Source: Bryum argenteum
Lineage: Eukaryota; Streptophyta; Bryopsida; Bryales; Bryaceae
NCBI GenBank assembly: GCA_037043015.1
Contig: CM073321.1
Location: 9,370,001-9,434,000, forward strand
DNA: 64,000 nucleotides
Direction: 5' to 3'
The notes below the pieces were generated by a model. It searched no databases. It saw only the letters and a program-made list of their open reading frames with translations, and was not told the DNA's origin. Position numbers and translations under genes: made by a program. This document shows positions 22,335 through 33,434 of this stretch, piece after piece. How positions within the stretch are numbered: the stretch's first letter is position 1; each line of letters begins with the position of its first letter.

Positions 22335-22939
22335 GGAGCGTTGACGGTCGACCACTTAATCAACTTCATCAACGTCGTCATCGGCGGATAGATTTATCAG
22401 CAGGTTCCTCTGAACACGATCGATGTTTTATATAGGCTCAATGCTTAAAGCCCGCACGCTAGAAGTCCCACTAGATGCTTGAGCACAACCACGAGCACGC
22501 CCACGACGACCACGACCACCGGATGAACGAGTGCCACCACGACCGGGAACAGCGGATGCAGGACCGCCTTCACGGCCACCAGACAATGGATTACTACCAC
22601 GAGCACGGCCACCAGACGATGGATTACTACCAAGAGCACGGCCACCAGACGATAGACAACCACTACGAGCAAGACCAGCAGACAACCGATCGCCACCACC
22701 AGCAGACGATGGTTCACCACCACGAGCCACAATAGCAGAGGATGCCTCACCGCGACGAGCACGACCACCAGACGATGATGCCTCACCACGACCACGACGA
22801 GCAGATCCGGTAAACCCAGGCTTCGAACCATGAACACAAAGTTAGTCAAGTAAGAAGAACGCCAAGTAAAGTTTTAGATTGAGCAGAGCGAAATTGACAA
22901 GTAGAGCAGAAGAGCAGATGGGAACTTGATAAGAAGACA

Positions 22940-22960
22940 TTTAGGTGGCATCGACCTAAA
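22940..22960. promoter_or_regulatory. 21-bp TTTAG-N11-CTAAA palindrome in intron
   Basis: Begins TTTAGGTGGC and ends ATCGACCTAAA. It lies just inside the intron that starts at the donor at 22984. Same consensus as the sites at 21124-21144, 22297-22317 and 24132-24212. Confidence 0.55.
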
Positions 22961-24131
22961 CGCCCAAATGAATGTCAAACTTACAATTCCTGCAAGCATG
23001 GGCTTTGTTCCTGCCATAATCCCTCCAAGATACCGTTGAAACGCTCATTGTTCGCAGGAGCGTAGTGGATAGTCTTCGACTTGTACTCATCCTTGAATGC
23101 GTTGAAATAAACGGCGGCCTGGCAATGCCGATCGGTAGTCTCCGTAATAATAAGCCAGACATCAAGATTCTTTATGGAGGGGTCAAACACCGAATCCTTC
23201 CAAGCATTCAAGAAGTCATTGAAGTAGACATTCGAAGTATTGTCCACTCTACTACTATGGCCCGGGACGCATCTGAGGTCAATAATGCCCAACGCGCACC
23301 TTCCATCGTCCCAAGTATACCCATTATCCCAGCTAGCGAATTGAAACGTCTCAGCATCAAACATTCGTGTGCGAAGAGCCAGAGTTGGCAGCGAAAAATC
23401 CCCTTTCACTTCCAAAAATTTCTTGAAACACTCTGCAGCGTACTCAGAGATCTCCTTTGAACTCTTGTTCTTGGTCCTCTTCTGGCGGTAGTCGCTGAAG
23501 AAAGTGTCTTCAGGCAGAGGAAGGAGCATCGACATGGTCTGTCGATTGACGTTGTATTCGTACTTGAAAAGTTTCCACTTTTCAACCACAAACTTATCGG
23601 CACTGTCGAATAACCCCAGTGTTGGCTTGTTGTTGTGGAGCTCTCTTGCAACACATTTCTTCCTCTTGCGCTTCTCCAGCCACATCTTTATCGAAACGCA
23701 CTCCGAGTAGTTGAGTTTCGGTTTCTTCAAAGACACCTTGGGATACGGTAGGTCCCGATTCGGAGTTTTATTCAGAAGATGTAGGGCTAGTGTCTTAAAG
23801 TCATGCTCCTCCAATCCTGACATACACCTGAAGGCATCGTGAGTCAAGACGGCGTCCTTGGATTTTGACTCCCAGTCATGAGCCCGGTTGAAAGGCTCGT
23901 AAGTGTTGAGGTCGATCAATTCTCCCAGCCCGTTTGTAATGATCACGTTAGACCATAGCTGATATACTTACTCTGAAGCGGTGATGATTTCCAATTCATT
24001 GAGGAGGTCCGCTGGCTTCAAGAGCTTGTCGAGAGATTTTGTGTTGATACTCATGAAGCGTTTCACCATGACCTCTTCAAAATCCTGAAGAAGAAAGAGC
24101 GACTTGATTCAAGAATATGACGGGATGATCA

Positions 24132-24212
24132 TTTAGATCGAGTCGAGCTAAACGCACGGAATTTAGCTCGCATCGAGCTAAACACCTGAAATTTTGGTCG
24201 CGTCAACCTAAA
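24132..24212. promoter_or_regulatory. Three 21-bp TTTAG-N11-CTAAA palindromes inside an intron
   Basis: Sites at 24132-24152, 24162-24182 and 24192-24212 (the last starts TTTTG). Starts are 30 bp apart, the same period as the upstream array. The centre is of the form CTCG-NN-TCGAG, so these are better dyads than the array units. They sit in the 193-bp intron of the ParB-like gene. Confidence 0.6.
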
Positions 24213-25728
24213 CGCCATAAATCAAGCTATAAGAGAAATTGCGTTGCAAAAAAAATAACAGAAAATGCAAGACTTACCTCATAGTTCGTCGAGCAATAGC
24301 TTGTTCGATTGATTGACGACCGGACTTGGGCTTTGCACCACACTTCGCGGGCGACCCGTATTCTATCCAAACACTCCCCGCGGCCAAGATGTTTGTGGCC
24401 CACGATGGTGTAAAAGTTCTTGCGTTGTTGGTCTTGTTTGCCATGATAGAGACGTCCATGATCATCTTCGCGTCTGAATGCCAAACAATATGCGCCCGCC
24501 AGGTCTTCAAGGCGGTAATCTTATCCGCTGAGATTCTAGCCTCTTAAATAAGCTCCTTCGCAGCTCCAACGTGATGCTGCCCATTGATGACACGGAAGTT
24601 GCACTTTGTAGCGAGTAGTGCATCCTAGTCCCATGTCGCAGGTGCCTCAGAGATGATGGGCATGATGATGATGGTCTACCTTGAGTTTAAATCGATCGAA
24701 TTCGTCAGGATATTCTTGTAATGCACAACTCCAGCGGCTCAAGCTTCCGGACGATGAACCGCGCACCAGCTTTCTGGAGTAGATCGATAGACACGTTGAC
24801 AAGAGCCGAGTCTTTGCCAAAAACGTAACAGGGCTCCCACTTTTCCCAAAAGTCCTTCAGAGTCTTGCTTGCTGCTTCGTAGACGATGTCCTTCTTGGTT
24901 GTGGCATGCTTGATTGAAGGATTCATGTAAGTAAGCGTACTGCCTGCCAAATTACTCTTGGATCTTGCCCTGCTTAACTGGAGACGGGTTCGAGTTGCGG
25001 CGTTTTCGCGAAGGCGAAGGAATTGCCTCAATGGAGGCCATACCCAACCGCGCTGTTCCTGACCCGGTACCCTCCTCAAAAGCAGGCACGAGTGCCTTCC
25101 GTGCGACAGCTTCGCCTTTGGCCTTGCTTCTTTTGTGCTCGTCCAAGGCACTCCAAATATTCATGCAATACTGCTGGTAGGTCTGAACGAATTTCTTTGG
25201 AGAGCTAACATTCAGTATGCCTGTGACGATGTGGTCTACGAGCCCTGCTTCCGTCTTCCCGACCATGTAAGCTTTAATAGTGTCGTGCGAGTATCGCACT
25301 TCATTTGGAGGAAAAACGATAGTGAACACGAATCCACGAACGTAGGTCACCTGAAGCGTGATCAGAAGGTGTGACTCCTCATAGTTGACAGAGTATATGA
25401 ATGTGTTGTTGCAGATGGGGAGATGAGCAGGATTAGTTCCAGACTGTTGAAATAGGTGGAAAATTCCCTTCTCTTTCGAGTATAAGGACCACGACGCAAT
25501 CGAATTCGGCTTAGGAGCCCACAACATGCCGTATTGTTCGACGTCCGCGGCAGCAGAGGCAAGGACATCTGAGGGCTCGACAACTAGGGGCTCCATGTAT
25601 CCTTCAATAGTACTTAAGTCTAACGGTACCTGATTTAAAAGTAGCAACGAGAATTATCTCGAAATGCATGTACTGGATGTAAATTTAGAATTGAAAACAA
25701 ACCATTAAAGTACAAGAGATATTCATAC

Positions 25729-25821
25729 CTGATTGTCAAGAGGTTCATCCTGACTCCCAGAACGGATGTTCCTCTCTAAGGGAGCGGAAGCAATTGTAGT
25801 AGTCATCTTGGTGCGAGCCAT
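25729..25821 (-). CDS. First exon of the ParB-like gene
   Basis: ATG at 25821; 31 codons; ends at CAG with a GTATGAATAT donor. The acceptor TTTTAAATCAG lies at 25630, giving a phase-0 99-bp intron and in-frame continuation VPLDLSTIEG. It sits just downstream of the 30-bp repeat array, with only about 100 bp between. Confidence 0.55.
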
Positions 25822-25913
25822 TTCTGCAATTTAGCGCAATAACTGTAAGTGTCATTGTTGACTAAAGAATCGTGGGCCGTTACTAAGATCGGGACGAGCT
25901 AAGAGATCTATTT

Positions 25914-26560
25914 AAGTGCTGTGCGTTTAGCAAGCAGCGACCTAAAAGCTGTGCGTTAAGCAGGAAGCTACCTAAAAATTGTGCATTTAGCAGGCAGCTA
26001 CCTATAAGATGTGCGTTTAGCTGGCACCTACCTAAAAGCTGTGCGTTTAGAAGGCATCTACCTAAAAGCTGTGCGTTTAGAAGGCAGCTACCTAAAAGCT
26101 CTGCGTTTAGAAAGCAGCTACCTAAAAGCAGTGCGTTAAGGAGGCAACTACGTAAGAGCTGTGCGTTAAGGAGGCAGCTACGTAAGAGCTGTGCGTTAAG
26201 GAGGCAACTACTGGAAAAGTGTGCATTTAGCAGGCAGCTACCTCAAAGATGTGCGTTTATCAGGCAACTACATATAAGATGTGCGTTTAGCAGACAGCTA
26301 CCTTAAAGCTGTGCGTTTAGAAGGCATCTACCTAACAGCTGTACGTTTAGGAGGTAGCTACCCAAAAGTTGTGCGATTAGAAGGCTGAGACCTAAGAGCT
26401 GTGCGTTTAGAAAGCAGCCACCTAAAAGCAATGCATTAAGGAGGCAGCTACCTAAAAAGTATGCGCTTAGCAGGCACCTACCTAAAAGCTGTTCTTTTAG
26501 AATGCAGCTATCTAAAAGCTCTGCTTTTAGGAGGCAGCTACCTAAAAGCTGTGTGTTTAG
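25914..26560. repeat. Array of ~21 tandem 30-bp repeats, each with a 21-bp palindrome-like site
   Basis: Units of the form GTGCGTTTAG-(M)AGGCAGCTA-CCTAAAAGCT follow each other with exactly 30-bp spacing and no indel over about 640 bp. Units differ by point changes only. Each unit contains TTTAG-N11-CTAAA (21 bp) plus a 9-bp spacer. The array lies immediately 5' of the ParB-like gene on its strand. The 10-codon ORF over part of it is a by-product of the 30-bp period. It resembles an iteron or operator array more than a coding repeat. Confidence 0.9.
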
Positions 26561-27240
26561 CTCGTGAAATTGGAAATACCTGTTTTTGCGACCTAAATGC
26601 ACAGGCATCGACCTAAATGCACACAATAATTCTAGTAATTCTAGTGATGTAAAATGAATCGCGGGGAGAGGTCGCAGAATGCAAGATCAAAAAAAAAAAA
26701 TGTAAATTAATATAGTCCAAAACTAGACCCCTTGCACTCAAATTATACCTTATCTACAATATATCTTCGAATGGATCGAGGTTTCTATCACCAATACAAC
26801 ACTGTAATTGGAATCCATTCTAAAAACTAAATTCAAAATCTAACGATGGTTGAAGGAGATCTATCTCTTCGAAAATCACCCACTTTTTCACTTTTTTCAT
26901 CGTAGAAATATCATTGCAAAGCCAATACTAAAATTATCTGGATCAAAATATTTCCAACTACAAAGATTGTTGGATGCATCTAAAGATCACACTTGTGCAA
27001 AACAAATCATGCAAAAACATTTTTGATGTCACATGATAGGCTTGCAATGGTAAAACTTGCCAAATGTTTAAAAACCCAAAAAACAAATACTCCCTTCACT
27101 AAAATGCATGCCATTTTTTTATACTTTATTGTGTGAGTCTGCAATTTTTACCACATAAACTAGACCAAATTTGGGACCCAACCCAAGTGATTTCGTCAAA
27201 AACAGAGTTCAAATGAAAAAGTTATGGCTCTTCAAAGTTC
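26561..27240. other. AT-rich spacer
   Basis: Contains two further half-sites of the form GACCTAAATGCA near 26590-26625, then AT-rich sequence with no coding frame or recognisable element. Confidence 0.4.
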
Positions 27241-27249
27241 ATGTCCTTC

Positions 27250-27475
27250 GTTCAAAGAGGGTAGACCGCCGGTCGCCCTCTGAGCTATGTTCGGCCATCA
27301 GCTGGATCGGCGGTCGCCCCACTGAGCGACGTTCGTCCATTGGCTGTATTCGCGGTCGTTCCAACATGAGGGGTACAGATAGGCTCGCGGACACTTTGTC
27401 CTTGCCCATCAGGTAGACCGTCGGTCGCCCTCTCAGCTACGTTTGCCCATCAGCTGGATTGGCCCTTTTTGCAAT
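27250..27475. repeat. Diverged tandem repeat, GC-rich
   Basis: A unit like GTAGACCGCCGGTCGCCCT-CTGAGCTA-GTT-GCCCATCAGCTGGAT recurs three to four times with changes. No coding potential is evident. Stands out from AT-rich surroundings. Confidence 0.5.
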
Positions 27476-28741
27476 CGGGAATTCTCCCACCTATGTTGCA
27501 TGCGAGTCCATAAGTGTTCGTATCAGCTCTTAGGAGGATGAGATTAGGATCACTACTAGAAAATCATGACCAATTTAACAAAAAATCAACACATTTACGT
27601 TGCTCGGGACACTGGATTGACCGTTTCAACAGATTTTTGTAATTGTTAGGATCGCTGAAAAAATAGTTGAAAACTAATAAAGAAATCTTTTAAACATAAA
27701 AAAAGCACTCTAAAATTTGAAAATAGCACTTGAAAACCCCAAAAAATACTTCGAAATATGAAATCAACACTTGGAAAAGCCAAAAAAACACTTCAAAACA
27801 TGAAATCAGCACTTGGAAAATCCAAAAAACACTTCAAAATTTGGAAATAGAAACTTGTGAATGTCGGTAAAGCACTTCAAAACTTCAGAATTTGGTGATT
27901 TCAACCCCTAATGTGGAATCGGGTCGTTTGGGGTTTGGTCAGCCTCTGATTTACTATATTTAGCTCGCATGAAGTTAGAACCTTTCGCAGGTTGTAGAGT
28001 TTTTCAATACCTTTCGGAAAAGTCATTTCATGCTACGAAACTCCTTATACTTTAGGAGATAATCACGATCAAAGTTTGAAAACACTATTTGAAATCTGCC
28101 AAAAAATTCCCAGACTGCGGTATATGCTCATTTATTCTCAAATTCTGCCCAAAATAAATTAAAACGCATTAACTTTGAAAATTCACCAAAAACCGAGATT
28201 TTTTTTTTTTTTTCAAGTTTTGATTTTCGTACATGTAAAGATGGTTTGAAGGCATGATCTTACCGTTCGGATCTTCAATCCAATCATTCGTCACATGCCA
28301 TTTTTATTATCAAAGAGGGGCCTTTGTATTTGAATTTCAGCATACCTCTATGTGAAAATTCAAGCATTTCTTTAGGTTTTATAGGTCGCATGAGGATAAA
28401 CATTGCATAGACATGTTCCTAACTCACCTAGGAACAAGAATGTGAAGAGCCTCAATTCAAATTTACTCTAAAAATTGGTTTTTTGGGCTCACAAAAAACT
28501 CACAAAAAACTTCAAACCCACTTTGCAACAAGAGAAAAAAACGTTTTTTTCAACTTTGAACATTATGATCTCACAATTGGTAAGGAATTTGATTGTAAGA
28601 TTTGGTACACATATAGATATTCAAGTTAAGTACTAGATCTTACGGTTACATACTTGAAAAAACGTCAAAGTTTGAAATTGTTTGCCTTGCATCGAAAGAG
28701 GGCAGTTTTGGCAGTTTTGGGGCCTTCCCACTTTAGGGGTT

Positions 28742-29101
28742 AAACTTCTGCAGACTTTAGGGGCCGTTTAGGCATAGTAAACTAATTTTGTTGAAAACAT
28801 TTTGAAATAAGAAAAGTTTCTCAATGGAGTTAAGTTTCATCCCCAAAAAATCGTTTGACATTTCAATCCTCGAATAAAAAGTTATGGACAAAAATCAGAG
28901 AGGGGTTCAAGTGGACATTTAAAAAAATTAATTCGAACACCCTCTCTGATTTTTGTTCATAACTTTTGATTGGAGAATCGAAATGTCAATCCGTTTTTTG
29001 GGATAAAACTTAACTTCATTTAGAAACTTTTCTTAGTTCAAAGACTTTTCAAAAAAGTTAATTTACTATGCCTAAACGGCCCCTAAAGTCTGCTGAAGTT
29101 T
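28742..29101. mobile_element. Foldback (MITE-like) inverted repeat, ~360 bp
   Basis: The left arm starts AAACTTCTGCAGACTTTAGG and the right arm ends with its near-perfect inverted match; the centre is near 28921. The arms (~170 bp each) include GGGGCCGTTTAGGCATAGTA and its complement. No coding capacity. Nested in the CACTA element. Superfamily not determined. Confidence 0.8.
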
Positions 29102-29154
29102 ATATCACCGATTTGTAAGCTTATAAGTTAAACACAATTCCCATTCTTGACATG

Positions 29155-29400
29155 TGCATGAGATGGTGGCTTGATGGTAAGCGGCTCGGTCGTCAAGTGG
29201 GGGGTCGGGGGTTAGAGCCTCTAGGGCGACGGCAAGGGGAGTGAATGGCTGTCCGGAATTCCCGGCCCGTGAACATGTGGCAACTGAAGTTTTCTTTCCC
29301 AATCCGAAATTTTCAGGGAAATTTTTGTTTTTTTCTTTTTTCTTTTTTCTTTTTTCTTTCTTTTTTCTTTTTTTTTTTTTTTTTTTTTTTTTCTTTTTTT
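29155..29400 (+). mobile_element. tRNA-derived SINE with T-rich tail
   Basis: GGTGGCTTGATGGTAAGCGG is an A-box-like stretch, and GGGGTTAGAGCCT about 30 bp later is a B-box-like stretch. These are followed by a unique body and a long T-rich tail (29325-29400). The layout and the opening resemble the plant Au-type SINE. It is inserted close to the right end of the non-autonomous CACTA element. Confidence 0.55.
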
Positions 29401-29542
29401 TATTTCAAAAAAAAATTTGTCCAAATCAACAGAAAATTTCACCATATTTTTGTTGATTAATGTCCAGATCAACGCGTCCAAAACAACAGAGAAAATCAAC
29501 GATTCTGTGTTGATTTGGACGCTGATTTTTCTAGTAGTGGAT

Positions 29543-31690
29543 GAACATTGGATGGGGGAGGGGTAAAAGAGCCTTGTAGTTTTAAATGTATTGGTTAAAT
29601 TAACAAGTAGGCACATGCTAGTAATTTGAGATCATTGGTCCCACACTTCCCATTTCATGATCTTTCTGTTCATAAAAAATAGACATGAGAGGTCTAAATC
29701 TCTACATTGGAAATAATGAATGGGAGAGAGGATGGGGTGACACTTTCTCATCCTCTTGGTAGGCATGACATGTGAGCCTAATTCCCGATGGCCGGGTTTC
29801 AAGCCACAAGTTTGGGCCGTGGGGGTGGAGTGCAATAACAATTAGCCTTCCAAGCAATGTCCTTTTGACTTCTATCTTAGAAATTTCAGCGCATCTTTCA
29901 ACTAGATCTAACTAGATACCTAGATCTTACCTAGATCTAACTTGTATTAACATCCCTTCTTCTTGATCCCCATACAACCCATTACCATATGAAGGATAAC
30001 AAGTCCTTAAACATGCAACTCTTAGTTGAACACAAATTAGGGTTGGGTGGAAATTTTCGGGCAGCGCTTCTGCGCTGATTACAATTTCCCAACTTTTTAA
30101 CCTAAATATATGAATTCAGCCTAAATTTGGGCAGCGCTTCCACACTACCCTTACACGTGGTGCATATTAACTACCCAAAACAGTAATTCAGCAGGGCGTA
30201 TTCATTCAACGAAACAACATCACGTCATTATGAAGCAACACAAATAAGGGACAAAACAATCAATTTTTTCGGCAAATAAATTGCCGTTTCTCAAGATAAA
30301 GTTCACAGATTCTACCTTGTTCAATCCACACCATCTAGCAAAGAAGGATAATGCATGGAGAGTGAAGAATCGGGTAAGAGGGCTCCCTCCGTAATTTCAC
30401 CCTGTCCTCCTTCCGTATTATCATGGAGGAAGGGAACATGGCATCGTAGTCGTATCTTGCCTCAAATTCCCAACCACGAGCTTGCCTTCAAACTCCAAGC
30501 TGATTGTCGGAGGCTGGGTTGAACTGCTGATCGATCAGCTCGTGAGCTGGCGCTACTGCCGATGCATCGTCGGTGATGCTGGCTGGCCTCCGAGGTCGCT
30601 TGTGCTGGCCGTTCCAATGCCGACAACGATACCGATCGGCGCTGTATCACCGTAAATGGAGGCTGCTCCGGTACCGAAGTCGGCTGCTTCCGATCGTTAT
30701 CGCTGTTACCGTGGCGGTGGTCGTCGTCGATCTTGCTCCATGGCCGGCGTGATCTGCTCCGTCGCTGATGCTTCCTTTCCGTGCTTCGGAGATGCTCCCT
30801 CGAACTCCGGCTGGTACCTCGCGATCGCCGTTACCGTTGTCGCTGTGCGACGCGGTTGAATTGCCGGCACTCGTGCTGGTCTCTGCCGGTTGCAGCTCCG
30901 TCACAGCTCCGGCCCTTGCTGCCGATCGGTCTGCCACATCGCCGACGTTCTGCTGCCCTAATTGCTGACTCCGACCGCAGCTCCGATGCTAGCTCGTCCC
31001 CCTCGTCGTCGTCGCCTGCTCAGGTCGGTGGTTGCCGCTCGATCTGGCTGGTACTTACGCCGATCGCCGTGTTGTTGGCGGTGGTGCCGGACCGGCTGCT
31101 GCCTTAGTCCACGGTTCTGCAACCCAAACCCTCGCACTCTTCTTCTACTGCCATACATCGACTTCTACAAAAATACCTACCAAAAACGTGACTCCACAGA
31201 CAGTTCTAGATCTCAACCAGATCTATCGTCACACACAATTCAACACCAATCCCTAGATCCACACGCAAAATTATGAAAAAAAAACCAAGCAACACCAAAA
31301 AACTAGCCTAACGGCTCCCCTTCCGACTAACTCCCTCCCTGGCTGATCCAGGGAGATTGAAGCAAAAAGCTTCATCCGTCCAATTGGACGGACTTCCATC
31401 CATAGCTTTTCCTAAACAATTAGGCAAGATAAGGGCACCAAACCTCATACTAGGGGTTTTGTAGAAGGTAAGGGCAAAATGGGGCACCCCAACCCCTACT
31501 TAGAAATACGTAATCGCTAGACCACACTAAAAACTCGCCATTTAATATATTGGCGTTCAACAAAAATACCAATTTGGTATAAATTAGAGCAAGGCCGGGC
31601 CGCTTGTGCCAAAACCCCCTTCGAGACCACGGTTATTTCGTGAATCTACGAAATGAGCTAAAAAGCCTAATTAAACCCTGGAAACACAAC
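29543..31690. other. Intergenic stretch; no supported gene
   Basis: 29.5-30.4 kb is AT-rich with no signal. 30.45-31.1 kb is GC-rich, and both strands show moderate-length frames with no recognisable domain; they look like composition effects. 31.3-31.7 kb lies just beyond the integrase of gypsy III on its strand and is where its 3' LTR should be, but I found no matching copy near 39.3 kb or at the right edge. Confidence 0.4.
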
Positions 31691-31847
31691 AATTACGCAC
31701 TAACCCTTTCGGGAGTGCATTCCCGCTAGAGTGAACCGTTTCGCGAGTACACAAGTGTTGACCATCTGCGGGGCATTTTTGCCTAAAAATGCAACGGACT
31801 CAGGGTCTCGAAGCTCGTAGGAAAATGCTCCCATTGGGCTCGCACGG

Positions 31848-32684
31848 TCACATGTGGTACAACTTACACCGCTCGGCATTTGTGCGAGCGGGAAAAGGTG
31901 CGCCATCTAATGTCTCGAGTTGGACGGTGTTGTTTGGACGGACATTCCATACTTCAAATGGGCCTAGCCATATGGCATCGAATTTGATCGAGAATTCCAT
32001 CCTTGTGGCATCTTGGAGCATGACTAAGTCTCGTGGAGCTAAAACCCGCTTTTTATGAAGCTTGTCAAAAGCCAACTTGCGGCGCCGAGCCATTGTCTCA
32101 ATATGCTGAGCGCTAAGGCGCCGGGTCTCACTCAACCCTTCAAGCATGTGGACTCGAACGTGGATAGAGTCCGAAATAGGGAGTCTAGCCTCGATTGCTA
32201 TGCGCAAGGAGGGGATCTCGATTTCGATGGGTAAAACCGCCTCTATCCCATAAACTAGGGCAAACGGGGTTTGCTTTGTGGTGACCTTGAACGTGGTCCT
32301 ATATGCCTACAAAGCGGCATTGAGTTTGGTATCCCAATCCCGTTTGTTGTCATGGATAGTCTTCCTCAAAATCCTCACGATGGTTTGATTACATCGTTCG
32401 GCTAGGCCGTTGGTTTGAGGATGGTAAGGGGTGGTTTTACGGTGATCGATCCCGTAAGTCGTGGTAAGTTCCTCAATGAGGTCATTGAGGAAAGGGGTGC
32501 CCCGGTCGCTAACCAAAATCTGTGGGACCCCGAAACGAGAAAAAACACTCTCAAACAAAAAGAGTGCCGTGGTTTTCTTATTTGCAACTTTGACCGCCTT
32601 GGTCTCTACCCATGTGGTCAAATAATTGACTGCGAGAATGATGTACGCCATTTGGCGCGATGAAGTGGGGTGCACGGGGCCCAC
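31848..32684 (-). pseudogene. Integrase core and C-terminus of gypsy element III
   Basis: The core shows AYIILAVNYLTTWVETKAV, where the first catalytic Asp is Asn; VSDRGTPFLNDL (second Asp); and HPQTNGLAERCNQTI (Glu). TAG at 32307 replaces the Trp of the family's ALWAYRT. The C-terminus ends ...LETLDG...ERCKLYHM, typical of Athila/Tat integrases. Loss of the first Asp would abolish catalysis. Confidence 0.88.
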
Positions 32685-32696
32685 ATAGTCTATTCC

Positions 32697-33434
32697 TCAC
32701 TTCTCAAAAGGAAGCAAGGGTAGCGAGGGTATTAAAGGGAACGCCATGTGGAGGTCATTCCGAGCAAACCGTTGGCATGCGTCACACTTGGTGGCGTGCC
32801 GGTGGGCATCCGCGAACATGGTGGGCCAAAAGTACTCGGCTCTCAGGATTTTTTGGGCCGTGTGATGACCCGAAAAATGCCCGCCGCAAATTTCATCGTG
32901 GAATGCTACAATTATACGTGATGCCTCGGGCTCACTAACACACCGGTGTAGGACCCCGTTAATGCCACGCCGGTACAACCGGTTTGCTATAATAGCATAG
33001 TGGCGGCTATTGACCCGGATTTTGCGCCGCTCATTGGCATCTAGGTGATTGGAGTGTTTTTGCGTACTCAAAAACTCCGAAATATAGGTGTCCCACGTGG
33101 GGGTCACGGTAATGGAGAAAAGGTTGGCATCGGGAAGCTCATCCTCGATGTCAACCATGCCCATTGACTCGGACAAACGTGAGAGGTGTTCCGCTTGAAG
33201 ATGCAAGCGGCCGGGTTTATACTCCACGGTATAATCTAGCTCCTTTAGGAGCAAAACCCATCGGGCCACCCGACCGCTAAGGTCGGGTTTGTTAACCATG
33301 TAGCGTAACGCTAAATGGTCGACAAAAAAAACCATGGGATTCATGAGTAAGTAATGCCTAAATTTCTTGGCACTAAACACCATGGCCAAACATTCCCTCT
33401 CCGTGGTGGAATAATTCCTTTCCGCGGCGGTTAA
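32697..33434 (-). pseudogene. RNase H and integrase zinc-binding region of gypsy element III
   Basis: YSTTERECLAMVFSAKKFRH and VDHLALRYMVNKPDLSGRV mark RNase H. Integrase HHCC follows: H in FHDEICGGHFSGHHT, then CDACQRF. The frame is bounded by TAA at about 33433 (probable CAA) and TGA at 32697 (Trp in the expected FEKWGID motif). Confidence 0.85.

Larger units (their letters stand above)
22428..25821 (-). pseudogene. Spliced ParB-like domain gene with RGG-type C-terminus (decayed)
   Basis: Exon 1 is 25821-25729 (31 codons, MARTKMTTTIASAPLERN...), ending CAG before GTATGA. Intron 1 is 99 bp. Exon 2 starts at 25629, in frame. The region 24.69-24.28 kb encodes NFRVINGQHHVGAAKEL, which matches the ParB/Srx-type NGQHR signature. 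It continues VWHSDAKMIMDVSIMANKTN, again as in plant ParB-like proteins. A GTAAGT donor at 24277 and a CTTCTTCAG acceptor at 24085 bound a 193-bp intron. The next exon runs from 24084 to the GTAAGT donor at 22984. The last part (22.85-22.43 kb) is Gly/Arg/Ser repeats (SSGGRARGSNP). In-frame stops at several codons and frameshifts near 24.95, 24.68 and 24.28 kb mean it is not functional as read. DNA binding is inferred from the family. Confidence 0.55.
27551..29539. mobile_element. Non-autonomous CACTA transposon, 1989 bp
   Basis: The left end is CACTACTAGAAAA; the right end is its inverted match TTTTTCTAGTAGTG. It is flanked by the 3-bp TSD GAT (27548-27550 and 29540-29542), the hallmark of CACTA elements. 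Subterminal motifs AAATCAACAC and GTTGATTT recur near both ends, as expected for TnpA-type binding sites. There is no transposase inside, so it depends on a helper. It contains a foldback element and a SINE. Confidence 0.88.

Noticed and set aside
22475-22833. His-rich and Pro/Arg-rich plus-strand ORFs
   Set aside because: Antisense shadows of the Gly/Arg/Ser repeat at the end of the ParB-like gene.
25914-26560. CRISPR-like array of 30-bp repeats
   Set aside because: There are no distinct spacers: the whole 30-bp unit repeats head to tail, in a plant context without cas genes.
26303-26626. 107-codon minus-strand ORF with a Leu-rich decapeptide repeat
   Set aside because: A 30-bp period automatically yields a 10-residue repeat. 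No start context, no continuation into unique coding sequence.
29221-29616. Lysine-rich ORF and its Phe-rich opposite-strand partners
   Set aside because: Produced by the SINE's poly-T/C tail; low complexity only.
30462-31276. Overlapping Ser/Arg-rich ORFs in a GC-rich stretch
   Set aside because: Frames of similar length on both strands, no domain, no promoter or splice pattern that favours one.
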